A stretch of DNA of 64,000 nt from Paraburkholderia atlantica (GTDB taxonomy: Bacteria; Pseudomonadota; Gammaproteobacteria; Burkholderiales; Burkholderiaceae): positions 372,001 to 436,000 of the forward strand of contig NZ_WHNQ01000004.1 of the NCBI RefSeq assembly GCF_009362785.1, given 5' to 3'. The stretch's first letter is position 1; the number at the start of each line of letters is the position of its first letter. Made by a program: the position numbers and the translations under genes. Below are positions 53,614 to 62,000 of the stretch, piece after piece. Under the pieces are notes generated by a model. That model did no database searches. It saw only the letters and a program-made list of their open reading frames with translations, and had not been told where the DNA came from.

Positions 53614-54081
53614 GATGGTTGAGGCGGAAACGTGCTGGGCGGAGATTTCACGGTAGCATCGGCGTCACGATGTTGTCAAACAACCTGCGCGCGGCGATCG
53701 CCCTGGCATGCCGTCGGCGGCGAATTGCCCGGACCCGCTCACGAAATTTCCTTTTGTTAACAATGGAGCCGCCGCCCACATGGAAACGGTGCAGGCGCTT
53801 TTTTTGGCAAGACGGACGCGACGCGGAATAACCAGATTTCCCAAATAATCGAGTAAATGCGATTAATTCCGAAGCAGGAAGAAATAATGCTGTCAATCAA
53901 TCACATTAAAATGCGGTTGCGGGATGCCGATTAGCCGCATTTCCTGCCCGAGACCCGGCCGGGTTAAAGATCTATTTCAATCAGCATAATAATAGGCAAC
54001 GCCGCCCTTGCTATCAGATGGCTGCTATCGTTTACCCCGCGGAGCACCAGCGCATTGCTTTCGAGTTTTTAGTGATAGATT
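53614..54081. promoter_or_regulatory. Regulatory region with dyads GTTGT-CAA-ACAAC and TTGTTAACAA
   Basis: No gene is seen in this 468-base gap. GTTGTCAAACAAC (53672-53684) lies 59 bases before the first gene of the sugar-acid operon, and the perfect palindrome TTGTTAACAA (53754-53763) is 140 bases before it. Both have the TTGT...ACAA form of GntR/FadR operators. The right half is A/T-rich and precedes the luxR-type gene. Confidence 0.45.
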
Positions 54082-54891
54082 ATGCGGACGAAAAGAGCGG
54101 ACCGACGTTTGTCTGCCAATAACCGCGAATGGGATGTTTGCGAGCCTGAGAGAGCCAAAAAATTGTCGCTACACTTTATCGAGCAGATGGCACCGCTATT
54201 GAACGCCGCCGACGAGGCGGAATGGTTCGGCGTGATTACGGGCCTCGCCGAAACGTGGGGCTTCGACAGGATACTGGTCGCGATGTTGCCGCGGCCCACC
54301 ATGCGTCTGGAGGACGCTTACCTGCGCAGCACTTACGCGCCGGCATGGCGGCAGACGTATGACGAACAGGGCATGGTGCATATCGACCCGACGGTCGCGC
54401 ACTGCCTGTCACGCTCCGCGCCGCTGATCTGGACGCCAGAGATCTTCGCCACCCCGGCGCAGCAATCCCTGTATGAGGAAGCACGCTCGTACGGCTTGGG
54501 TGCAGGGGTGACGCTACCGATTCATGGGCCGAATCAGGAAGCCGGCATGATGTGCTTCGTCAATGACGACAAGCCGTCAGACGGGTTCAGGCGCCATGTG
54601 AACGCCGCATTGCCGAACCTCGTGCTGTTGCGCGACCTGGTGATCGACACCAGCAAACAGCATCTGGATTCGCATGCGCAGAGCTTGATGCCGAAGCTGA
54701 CTCCGCGCGAGCGCGAATGCCTGAAATGGACGGCACGCGGCAAATCCACGTGGGAGATCTCCCACATCCTGAGTTGCTCGGAAGCCGTGGTGAACTTCCA
54801 CATGAAAAACATCAGGGCGAAGTTCGGCGTGAATTCGCGGCGTGCGGCCGCCGTGATAGCGGCCCAGCTTGGGCTTATTGACCCGGGTTGA
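54082..54891 (+). CDS. braR: LuxR-type quorum-sensing regulator (BraR-like)
   Basis: The 269-residue product has an acyl-homoserine-lactone binding domain (about 40-195) with the invariant aspartate in HIDPTV and tryptophan in PLIWTP, and a LuxR helix-turn-helix at about 205-265 (LTPRERECLKWTARGKSTWE). It pairs with the LuxI-type synthase at 55346, with RsaL in between. This luxR - rsaL - luxI layout is that of the BraI/BraR system of Paraburkholderia, which uses 3-oxo-C14-homoserine lactone. The gene name is by analogy of order and family. Confidence 0.85.
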   Translation: MRTKRADRRLSANNREWDVCEPERAKKLSLHFIEQMAPLLNAADEAEWFGVITGLAETWGFDRILVAMLPRPTMRLEDAYLRSTYAPAWRQTYDEQGMVHIDPTVAHCLSRSAPLIWTPEIFATPAQQSLYEEARSYGLGAGVTLPIHGPNQEAGMMCFVNDDKPSDGFRRHVNAALPNLVLLRDLVIDTSKQHLDSHAQSLMPKLTPRERECLKWTARGKSTWEISHILSCSEAVVNFHMKNIRAKFGVNSRRAAAVIAAQLGLIDPG

Positions 54892-55192
54892 GCAGCGCGG
54901 CCGCGTCGCGGCTGTACATCACGCGCTCGGCGCGACCCAGATCGGCGTCCGACACGGTTTTCATGAAGTAAAGGCCAAGCAGGATCGACACCGGCGCCGG
55001 GATCTCCGCACCCGACTCGAAGCGGCTGCCGCGCGACTGCGTGACGCCGAAGCGAGCCCAGAAACGACGCTGGCTCTCTTTTTTCTTCTTCCGGTAGGCA
55101 ATGATCAGAACACGATCCACTGCCGAAGAGACCTCCGAAGGACGTGCCTGGAGGTGGGTTTGCGGTTGCCAGTGATTGTCGAGGAGTTCCAT
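54875..55192 (-). CDS. rsaL: RsaL-type repressor of quorum sensing
   Basis: The 105-residue product contains a short helix-turn-helix (AYRKKKKESQRRFWARFGVTQSRGS; positions about 32-60) and the RsaL-like ending PAPVSILLGLYF. RsaL proteins bind the luxI promoter and hold down signal production. ATG 55192 follows CTCCTCG on the opposite strand; the gene is convergent with braR, overlapping its 3' end by 17 bases, and divergent from braI. The family assignment rests on position and pattern. Confidence 0.8.
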   Translation of the reverse strand: MELLDNHWQPQTHLQARPSEVSSAVDRVLIIAYRKKKKESQRRFWARFGVTQSRGSRFESGAEIPAPVSILLGLYFMKTVSDADLGRAERVMYSRDAAALLNPGQ

Positions 55193-55257
55193 TTTGGACC
55201 CTTGTAGGTTGGGGGCGGATACGTGTCTGAATTTTGCGATACCCGATAAGCATCCAC

Positions 55258-55273
55258 ACCTATCCAGGTAGGT
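55258..55273. promoter_or_regulatory. lux-box-like dyad upstream of braI
   Basis: ACCTATCCAGGTAGGT is an imperfect 16-base dyad (ACCTA/TAGGT arms) lying 73 bases before the AHL synthase start and 66 bases before the divergent rsaL start. The length matches LuxR-type boxes. The exact BraR box sequence is not known to me, so this is a candidate. Confidence 0.45.
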
Positions 55274-55345
55274 AGGTGGCGCAAAGATTCAGAATGCATA
55301 AGTTTTCCTGCGTATCTGGCCCCCCAACACGCACAGGAGAACGAC

Positions 55346-55939
55346 ATGCAAACCACGATCCGAATTGGACTCCGGCAGGAATTCGACAACGAACTGATCA
55401 ACGAGATGTACCGGCTGCGCGCCCGGGTCTTTCACGGCCGGCTCGGCTGGGAAATTCCGACCATCGCGGGAATGGAGATAGACGGCTACGACGCGCTCGG
55501 GCCGTATTACATGCTGATTCAGGGCGAAGACGAACGGTTGCGCGGCTGTTGGCGCCTGATGCCGACCGAAGGACCGAACATGCTGAAAGACACCTTCCCG
55601 CAACTGCTGCATGGCGCGGCCGCGCCGGTCGGGAGACATATCTGGGAACTGAGCCGCTGGGCGATCGAAACCGACGGGGAGGAACAGTCTTTTGGTTTCA
55701 CGGATATGACAATCCGCGCAATCCAGGAAGTGATGCGCTTCGCACAACGCATGGGCATCACGCATTACGTCACGGTGACCACCACGCCGATCGAGCGCAT
55801 GCTGCGGCGGGCCGGGCTCGACATCAGCCGACTCGGGCCGCCGCTGCAGATCGGCGTCGAGCGGGCCGTCGCGCTCGACGTCGCGGTAAGCGCGAAAACG
55901 CTGACCTCGCTGTTCGGACCGGTCGCCGACGCGGCTTGA
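55346..55939 (+). CDS. braI: Acyl-homoserine-lactone synthase (BraI-like)
   Basis: The 197-residue product has the LuxI invariants: Arg25, Phe29, Trp35, Asp46 and Asp49 (YRLRARVFHGRLGWEIP, DGYD) and the RLMPTEGPNML motif near 70-80. It makes the signal from S-adenosylmethionine and an acyl-ACP. ATG 55346 follows AGGAGAACGAC. Together with RsaL and BraR it forms a complete quorum-sensing circuit. Confidence 0.9.
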   Translation: MQTTIRIGLRQEFDNELINEMYRLRARVFHGRLGWEIPTIAGMEIDGYDALGPYYMLIQGEDERLRGCWRLMPTEGPNMLKDTFPQLLHGAAAPVGRHIWELSRWAIETDGEEQSFGFTDMTIRAIQEVMRFAQRMGITHYVTVTTTPIERMLRRAGLDISRLGPPLQIGVERAVALDVAVSAKTLTSLFGPVADAA

Positions 55940-55994
55940 GCCGCGCCGGAGCGTGGCCTCGCCGAAGTCGCCCCCCCCTTCGCCCGCGCGCGAC

Positions 55995-56684
55995 TCAGGA
56001 ACCGAACATCCGTTCCAGCGCGTTCTCGAGATGCGCGCGCATCGCGGCACCCGCGCCTGCCGAGTCCTTGCGGCGGATCGCGTCGAGCACCGCCATGTGC
56101 TCGGCCTGCACCAGCCGCTGTCGCTCGACCGTTTTGACCAGCGACAGATTGCGCGACAGGTTCATGCTGAACAGGATCTGCTCCTCGATGAACGACATCA
56201 CCGTGATGAAAAACGGATTCTTCGACGCGCGCGCGACCGCCTGGTGGAACAGGAAATCGTCTTTCGCGCCGATGCCCTGCGCCTCGATGATGCGCTCGAG
56301 TTCGTCCCACGCATGCTGGATCGCGGCGATGTCGTTGGCGTCGGCCTTCAGCGCTGCCTGCGCGGCCGCGCCCGCCTCGGTCACGATGCGAAATTCATAG
56401 CAGCGGCGGATATCGGACAGCGTTTCGAGCGGTGCGAAGCGGCGCACGTCCGGGTCGGGCCGCCGCGCGACTGTCGTGCCAGAGCCGTGCCGCGTCGAGA
56501 TGATGCCGTCGGCCCGCAATCGCGCGAGCGCTTCGCGCACGGTCGGCCGGGACGTGGCGAAACGCTCCGCCAGCGCATGCTCGGTCGGCAATCGTTCGCC
56601 TTCCTTGTACTCGCCTTCGAGGATGCGGTTGAGGATGTCGCCGTAGATCTGGTCGGGTAAGCCCTTGGTTTTTCGATCGTTCAT
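55995..56684 (-). CDS. GntR/FadR family regulator
   Basis: The 229-residue product has a GntR winged helix (about 10-75: YGDILNRILEGEYKEGERLP, FATSRPTVREALARL) and a FadR-type ligand domain (about 95-220) with the metal-binding pattern DDFLFHQAVARAS and HMAVLDAI. FadR-type regulators respond to organic or sugar acids. It could control the nearby pentonate operon, whose promoter carries TTGT/ACAA dyads; this is inference. Confidence 0.9.
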   Translation of the reverse strand: MNDRKTKGLPDQIYGDILNRILEGEYKEGERLPTEHALAERFATSRPTVREALARLRADGIISTRHGSGTTVARRPDPDVRRFAPLETLSDIRRCYEFRIVTEAGAAAQAALKADANDIAAIQHAWDELERIIEAQGIGAKDDFLFHQAVARASKNPFFITVMSFIEEQILFSMNLSRNLSLVKTVERQRLVQAEHMAVLDAIRRKDSAGAGAAMRAHLENALERMFGS

Positions 56685-56841
56685 CAGCGCACTGGCCAGC
56701 TTGTCTGAATATGGCCTGATTGTAAGGCCAATCTTGTTTCACCTTCACCAAACTTATGCGGTTTGTAAGCATGCAAGGCCACTTGCGCGCGCCGCCGCGC
56801 CCGCGATTTTGTCCGCGCCGACCTGAATATTTGGCAAATGT

Positions 56842-56855
56842 TTGATTTACATCCT
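56842..56855 (+). promoter_or_regulatory. FNR-box-like TTGAT-TTAC-ATCCT upstream of usp gene
   Basis: TTGAT-N4-ATC matches eight of ten positions of the FNR consensus TTGAT-N4-ATCAA and lies 110 bases before the UspA start. The presence of an FNR-type regulator next to the usp gene makes a low-oxygen response plausible. Confidence 0.35.
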
Positions 56856-56964
56856 GGTCGGCTGCATCTTTTCCGGCAATCTACTAAGCTTCGTTGGTAT
56901 AAAAGATCAATAAACCCTGCCGCGGCCAGCAATGTGGCAGACGCTTTTTTGACGCGGAGCCGAT

Positions 56965-57432
56965 ATGTACAAACGCATCCTTGTAGCGGTCGACGGCAGC
57001 AATACCTCGCGCCGCGCGTTCGAAGCAGCGCTCGATCTTGCCAAATCGAATGGCGCCGTGCTGCGGCCATTTTATGTCGTCGAAAACACGCCGATGTACT
57101 TCGAGGCACCCGGCTACGACCCGTCGATCCTGCGTAACCGCCTGATCGAGGAAGGCCAGGAGCTGCGCGCGGAGTTTTCGAAAGTGATGGCCGAGCAAGG
57201 CGTGAAGGGCGACCCGGGAGTCTCCGAGGCTTCGTCGCTCGGTGATGTCGCCGAGATCGTGCTGCATGCCGCCGCCGAATTCAACGCCGACCTGCTCGTG
57301 ATGGGCACGCACGGCCGGCGTGGCTTCCAGCGGCTGATTCTCGGCAGCGTCGCCGAACGCTGCGTGCGCCAGGCGACGCTGCCGGTTCTGCTGGTACCGT
57401 CCGCCGCGGGCGCCGACAAGGAACCCGCCTGA
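56965..57432 (+). CDS. UspA family universal stress protein
   Basis: The 155-residue product has the UspA fold with the ATP-binding pattern: ILVAVDGSNTSRRAF at the start, then GTHGRRGFQRLILGSVAERC (G-x2-G-x9-GS). Single-domain nucleotide-binding stress proteins of this type accumulate on starvation or low oxygen. The neighbouring FNR-type gene and the candidate FNR box support low-oxygen control. Confidence 0.93.
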   Translation: MYKRILVAVDGSNTSRRAFEAALDLAKSNGAVLRPFYVVENTPMYFEAPGYDPSILRNRLIEEGQELRAEFSKVMAEQGVKGDPGVSEASSLGDVAEIVLHAAAEFNADLLVMGTHGRRGFQRLILGSVAERCVRQATLPVLLVPSAAGADKEPA

Positions 57433-57618
57433 CACTGTCATCATGCGCAAGGCGGTGAGCCACGACGTCGACATAAGCCGCGGCGGCTCACCTTCCTACC
57501 TTCGCCCGGAGCACCGCCGTCGCTCGGCAAGCGGGGCAGCGAACGCGTCACTTTGCCACCTGTTGAGGGACATAACGGGTGGGACAATTTCCACACTACC
57601 AATAATCGCGCGCAGAAC

Positions 57619-58422
57619 ATGCTGAATCCTACCGCTGTGACCCGTTCCTCGACCCGCTCCGCCGGCGATGCCGAGCGCGCCGCCGGCTCTGTCGCCCGCG
57701 GCAGCCGCGAGGCCGTGGCGGGACGCGCAACCGCACGCACCGCCGCGCGCTGCTCGAGTTGTTCGATGCGTCAGATCTGCATGCCGCAGGGGCTGTCGGC
57801 GGACGAACTGCCGAAGCTCGAAACGCTGATCTGCTCGGCGCGCTCGGTGCCGCGCGGCGAAGCGCTGTATCGCAGCGGCGACCGCTTCGACAGCATCTAT
57901 GCGCTGCGTTCCGGCTCGATGAAGACCGTGATGGTCCACCGCGACGGCCGCGAGCAGGTCACCGGCCTGCGTCTTGCAGGGGAGCCGCTCGGGCTCGACG
58001 GCATCAGCGCGGACATCCATGCGTGCAGCGCCGTCGCGCTGGAAGACAGCACGGTGTGCATCGTTCCATACAGTGCGCTGAAGCAGCTATGCCGCGAAAT
58101 CGGTTCGATCCAGGAGCGCATGCACAAGCTGCTGGGCGCGCAGATCGTCAGCGAGGCCGCGCAGATGATGGTGCTCGGCTCGCTGTCCGCCGACGAACGC
58201 GTCGCCGCCTTCCTGCTCGATGTGTCGCAGCGCAATGCGCAGCGCGGCTACTCGTGGTCGGAATTCAACCTGCGCATGACGCGCGAGGACATGGGCAGCT
58301 ACCTCGGCATGACGCTCGAAACGGTCAGCCGCACCCTGTCAAGATTTCAAAAGCGTGGCCTGATCGACACGCGGGGCAAGCATATTCACATCGTCGATCT
58401 CGAAGGGTTGCGCCAGGTCTGA
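57619..58422 (+). CDS. FNR-type Crp family redox regulator
   Basis: From ATG 57619 the product is 267 residues. Four cysteines with FNR spacing (Cys45, Cys48, Cys54 and Cys136) should ligate an oxygen-labile [4Fe-4S] cluster. A cNMP-binding fold (about 60-175) is followed by a helix-turn-helix (about 205-250: DMGSYLGMTLETVSRTLSRF) whose recognition helix carries the E-x2-SR motif of FNR. It senses oxygen and activates low-oxygen genes. A 45-residue N-terminal extension precedes the first cysteine. The frame is open upstream to 57553. Confidence 0.9.
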   Translation: MLNPTAVTRSSTRSAGDAERAAGSVARGSREAVAGRATARTAARCSSCSMRQICMPQGLSADELPKLETLICSARSVPRGEALYRSGDRFDSIYALRSGSMKTVMVHRDGREQVTGLRLAGEPLGLDGISADIHACSAVALEDSTVCIVPYSALKQLCREIGSIQERMHKLLGAQIVSEAAQMMVLGSLSADERVAAFLLDVSQRNAQRGYSWSEFNLRMTREDMGSYLGMTLETVSRTLSRFQKRGLIDTRGKHIHIVDLEGLRQV

Positions 58423-58537
58423 GCGACCGGACGGGGCTGGACGGTCGCGCGGTTCGTCTTGGCACGCCGTCTGCGAGGGGGTAAAGTTTTCAGACCGTCC
58501 CCCCACGGCAACCGTGTTGCATGGAGACCCGGCCCCA

Positions 58538-59833
58538 ATGAATCGCGACCCTGCCCCGCATCATCCGCTCGTGCAGCGCCTGCACGACGCGCGTCAAGTC
58601 ACCGACGACCTGTTTGCAATCGTCAAGCCCAACTACCTCTATGAACGGCCGATCCGCGAGCGTCACCGGGTCGTGTTCTATATCGGCCACCTGGAAGCGT
58701 TCGATCGCAATCTGTTCGACCAGCGGCTGTTCGATCTGCCGGCTTTCGCACCGGAACTCGACCAGCTATTCGCATTCGGCATCGATCCGGTAGACGGCGG
58801 CTTTCCCACCGATCAGCCCAGCGATTGGCCGTCGCTCGACGCCGTGCGCGAGTATGCGACGCGCGCGCGCCGGCAGATCGACGCCGCGCTCGACGAACTC
58901 GACAACCCGGCGCACGACGAGGCGGCCGTGCAGTTGCTGAACGTCGCGATCGAGCATCGGTTGATGCATGCGGAAACGCTCGCATACATGCTCCATCAGC
59001 TGCCGCTCGCGCAGAAAAACACCGCGTTGCGCGAGCCGGTGGTGACACGCGCGGAGCAGCGCGACGCGTTGTCGTCGATGGTCAGCGTGCCCGCCGGCAC
59101 CACCGTGCTCGGCATGCCGCGCGAGGCCGGCCGCTTCGGCTGGGACAATGAATTCGGCGAGATGGGCGTGGAAGTGCCCGCATTCGAGATCGATCGATAC
59201 ATGGTCACCAACGGTGCGTTCCTCGAGTTCCTCGAAGACGGCGGTTATCGCGAGCCGAAGTGGTGGTCGCCGAAAGACTGGGCGTGGAAGGAAGCGGAGC
59301 GCATCGAGCATCCGGCCGGCTGGTCGCAGCAACGCACGGCGCGTGACGGCCGCACCGCATGGACACTGCGCACGATGTTCGACGACGTGCCGTTGCCGCT
59401 CGACTGGCCCGTCTATGTGAGCCACGCCGAGGCGAGCGCCTACGCGCGCTGGGCCGGCAAAGCCCTGCCGACGGAGGCGCAATGGCAGCGCGCGGCGCAC
59501 GGCGCGCCGCACGCGGCATCGGGAAACTTCGATTTCCGTAGCTGGGACCCACGGCCCGTCGATGCGCATCCGGACAACGTCAGCATCTTCGGTGCGGAAG
59601 GTCAGTTCGGCAACGGTTGGGAATGGACCTCGACGCTATTCGAAGCGCTGCCGGGCTTCGAAGCGTTTCCGTTCTATCCCGGCTATTCGGCCAACTTCTT
59701 CGATGGGCAGCATTACGTGCTGAAGGGCGGCTCGGCGCGAACCGCGCTGTGCATGCTGCGGCCGGAATTTCGCAACTGGTTTCAGCCGCACTATCAGTAT
59801 GTGTATGCGGGGTTTCGGTGTGTGCGGGGTTGA
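58538..59833 (+). CDS. EgtB-like non-heme iron sulfoxide synthase family protein
   Basis: From ATG 58538 (TTG 58514 possible) the product is 431 residues: a DinB-like domain (about 15-150) with HLEAF and HRLMHAETLAYMLHQL giving the three His metal ligands, then a formylglycine-generating-enzyme-like domain (about 190-431; WDNEFGEMGVEVPAFEIDRYMVTNG, GNGWEWTSTLFE). EgtB joins a thiol donor to trimethylhistidine in ergothioneine synthesis; the related SenA makes selenoneine and OvoA makes 5-histidylcysteine. No EgtD-type methyltransferase gene is in the window, so the substrate is unsettled. Confidence 0.83.
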   Translation: MNRDPAPHHPLVQRLHDARQVTDDLFAIVKPNYLYERPIRERHRVVFYIGHLEAFDRNLFDQRLFDLPAFAPELDQLFAFGIDPVDGGFPTDQPSDWPSLDAVREYATRARRQIDAALDELDNPAHDEAAVQLLNVAIEHRLMHAETLAYMLHQLPLAQKNTALREPVVTRAEQRDALSSMVSVPAGTTVLGMPREAGRFGWDNEFGEMGVEVPAFEIDRYMVTNGAFLEFLEDGGYREPKWWSPKDWAWKEAERIEHPAGWSQQRTARDGRTAWTLRTMFDDVPLPLDWPVYVSHAEASAYARWAGKALPTEAQWQRAAHGAPHAASGNFDFRSWDPRPVDAHPDNVSIFGAEGQFGNGWEWTSTLFEALPGFEAFPFYPGYSANFFDGQHYVLKGGSARTALCMLRPEFRNWFQPHYQYVYAGFRCVRG

Positions 59834-59838
59834 TCGAT

Positions 59839-59876
59839 AAAGCGATGGCTGACGCGAAATCTTGACTATCGCTTTT
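59839..59876 (+). terminator. Weak stem-loop terminator after the EgtB-like gene
   Basis: AAAGCGAT (59839-59846) pairs with ATCGCTTT (59868-59875), 6 bases after the stop; the 21-base loop is long but a T run follows. Confidence 0.45.
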
Positions 59877-60120
59877 CTGTCAACCCGCTCATCTATCCGT
59901 TAATTTTTTGCGTATGCTCCTTTCTTCAATGTTCGCTCAACACGCTGACGCACACAGTTGCTTGAGCGGCGTCCGAAACCCACTGAAATAGCCCCCCGAA
60001 ACGCTGCCGACCGCCCGGCCGTCGGAGATCGCGCTGCAACTGGACGCCGAAAAACGTTGACTTGCACGTAGCCGACCAAGTATCTTATTATCGCTCATCG
60101 TTGATTCGAGTCGATAACTC

Positions 60121-60711
60121 ATGCCAAGACCCCCCAATCCAGAAGTCCGTTCACGATTGCTGACGTGCGGACGCGACGTCGTTCTCAGCCTGGGGTTCAA
60201 CGGCTGTGGCGTCGCGGATATCACAGAGGCGGCGGGCGTCCCGAAAGGCTCGTTTTACAACTACTTCGAGAGCAAAGAAGAATTCGCCGCGGAAATTCTG
60301 GAGGCGTACTGGCAGTCCATCGAGGACCGGCATGGCTCCATTCTTTATGACGCGCGCGTCAAGCCACTTTCTCGCATTGCACGGTTTTTCCACGCGATCA
60401 GCGACGACCATGGACGTGAGGATTTCACGCTCGGGTGCCTCATCGGTAATCTGTCGCTGGAGCTCTCGAACGCCAGCGAGCAAACACGACAACGTGTGTC
60501 AACTCTGATACGCCGTTGGGAAGAAACCCTTGCGGTATGCCTTCGCGAAGCGCAGCAAAGAGGCGAACTGGACAAACGACGCAACGCGGACGAACTCGCG
60601 GCAATGATGGTCGAGGCCTATGAAGGCGCTGTCATGCGGGGGAAGATCGAACAAAGCGGTCAAGCTTGCGAACGTTTTGAGAAGGTCATGCTGCCTTTGC
60701 TCCTTGCCTGA
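60121..60711 (+). CDS. TetR/AcrR family regulator
   Basis: The 196-residue product has the TetR helix-turn-helix (about 24-44: VADITEAAGVPKGSFYNYFE with the KGSFYNYFESKEE signature) and a ligand domain (about 60-196) of the TetR_C_16-like group (LGCLIGNLSLELSN). It should be a repressor of the following isochorismatase-family genes, which are transcribed in the same direction. Confidence 0.9.
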   Translation: MPRPPNPEVRSRLLTCGRDVVLSLGFNGCGVADITEAAGVPKGSFYNYFESKEEFAAEILEAYWQSIEDRHGSILYDARVKPLSRIARFFHAISDDHGREDFTLGCLIGNLSLELSNASEQTRQRVSTLIRRWEETLAVCLREAQQRGELDKRRNADELAAMMVEAYEGAVMRGKIEQSGQACERFEKVMLPLLLA

Positions 60712-60781
60712 TTTTTTTTGATTTGTATGTAAAGCGACTGGTCATTTATATCGCAGTCCACTAAATGGAAGGTGACATTCG

Positions 60782-61176
60782 ATGAGTTCCTCCGAACTGG
60801 CGCACCAAGTGAGTCCGTACGCCGATCCCGCCGACCCCGCACTCCCAAAGACGGGGTTCAGACTCGACCGGTCAAAAGCCGCACTGGTGGTGATCGACCC
60901 GCAAAACGATTTTCCGAGTCCTGGCGGTGCGAGCTGGCCATTTTTCGGCCAGAGCATCACGGAGAACAACCGTCGAGCACATCGGTCGAGTCGCACCTGC
61001 GCGGGTTGATCGAACAAGGATTCGAGGTAGCGGTCGTGCGCGATGCAACGGCGGGACCACGCGTGCCGGAAGGCGACGGCTATCTGGCAGCGATCATTAA
61101 CTATCGGGTCCTCGCTCATGCATTGTGGACAACCGAGGAAACCATCCGGCAATTGAGGATGTCGGCCCAGAAATGA
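60782..61176 (+). pseudogene. Internally deleted isochorismatase-family gene
   Basis: ATG 60782 opens an isochorismatase-like protein (GFRLDRSKAALVVIDPQNDF, then SITEN at 60954-60968) that jumps directly to the end of the protein: in a different frame the next bases read ESHLRGLIEQGFEVAVVRDA and INYRVLAHALWTTEETIRQL. Compared with the intact paralog just downstream, about 120 central residues including the catalytic cysteine loop are missing and the frame is shifted. The product stops after 75 residues. This is a dead copy created by internal deletion. Confidence 0.83.
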
Positions 61177-61229
61177 CCAACCAGCGTTCGGGATTCGGCC
61201 GCAAGCAGTCCTGGATCGAAGGAAGTCGC

Positions 61230-61964
61230 ATGAGTAATGCAAAAGAAGCGAATGCGGCGAAACTCCGTCAATACGCAGAACAGTCAAACTCCGCGCTACC
61301 GGAGACCGGTTTCAGGCTGGATCGAGCTCGCGCTGCGCTGGTAGTGGTTGATCCGCAAATTGTTTTTCTTAGTCCGAGCGGTGCAACGTGGCCATTTTTT
61401 GGCGAAAGCATTACAGAGAATGAGATCGTTGCAAATCTTGAGATGCTATTCAAGGCATCAAAGTCCGCGAAGATCTTGGTAGCAGTGTCGCCTCACCACC
61501 ATCCTCCACGCGAGCACGCGGGGAAGTTTAACGAACCACTCGAAGAGGTCACGCACGACATTCGCTTGTTCGATCGCAGGCAGGCCAGCATGCTCGATTG
61601 CTTTGACGGTTCTCGCGCCGATTATCTCGAACAGTACAAGCCGTATATTCTGGATGGCAGAACGATTATCGCGCCGCCTCACAACGCGTACGGGCCAGAG
61701 ACCAATTACCTGGCGATACAGCTTCGCAAGCATGGAGTGTCGCAGGTAATCTTGGCGGGTATGGCATCGAATATTTGCTTTGAATCCCATCTGCGTGAGC
61801 TGATCGCGCAAGGGTTCGAGGTCGTGATCGTCCGCGATGCTATCACCGGCCCTCGCGTGCCGGAGGAAAATGGGTACCTCGCCGCGCTCATCAACTATCG
61901 CTTCCTCGCTCACGCTCTCTGGACCACCAAGCAGACTGTCCGGCAATTGACGGAACCATCCTGA
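61230..61964 (+). CDS. Isochorismatase family cysteine hydrolase
   Basis: From ATG 61230, with GAAGGAAG before it, the product is 244 residues. The catalytic Asp is in VVDPQ (about residue 38), a catalytic lysine is expected in the segment near 130, and the nucleophile Cys is in SNICFESH. The usual QNDF is replaced by QIVF. It should hydrolyse an amide or an enol ether of a small molecule; the substrate is unknown. It is an intact paralog of the broken copy upstream and lies downstream of TetR. Confidence 0.85.
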   Translation: MSNAKEANAAKLRQYAEQSNSALPETGFRLDRARAALVVVDPQIVFLSPSGATWPFFGESITENEIVANLEMLFKASKSAKILVAVSPHHHPPREHAGKFNEPLEEVTHDIRLFDRRQASMLDCFDGSRADYLEQYKPYILDGRTIIAPPHNAYGPETNYLAIQLRKHGVSQVILAGMASNICFESHLRELIAQGFEVVIVRDAITGPRVPEENGYLAALINYRFLAHALWTTKQTVRQLTEPS

Positions 61965-62000
61965 AACGGAGAGTGGAAAACGTAGTGCCTACGAGAAACT

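Noticed and set aside
53619..53831. A 70-codon plus-strand frame before the braR gene
   Set aside because: Arg-rich with no ribosome site, overlapping the operator dyads; not gene-like.
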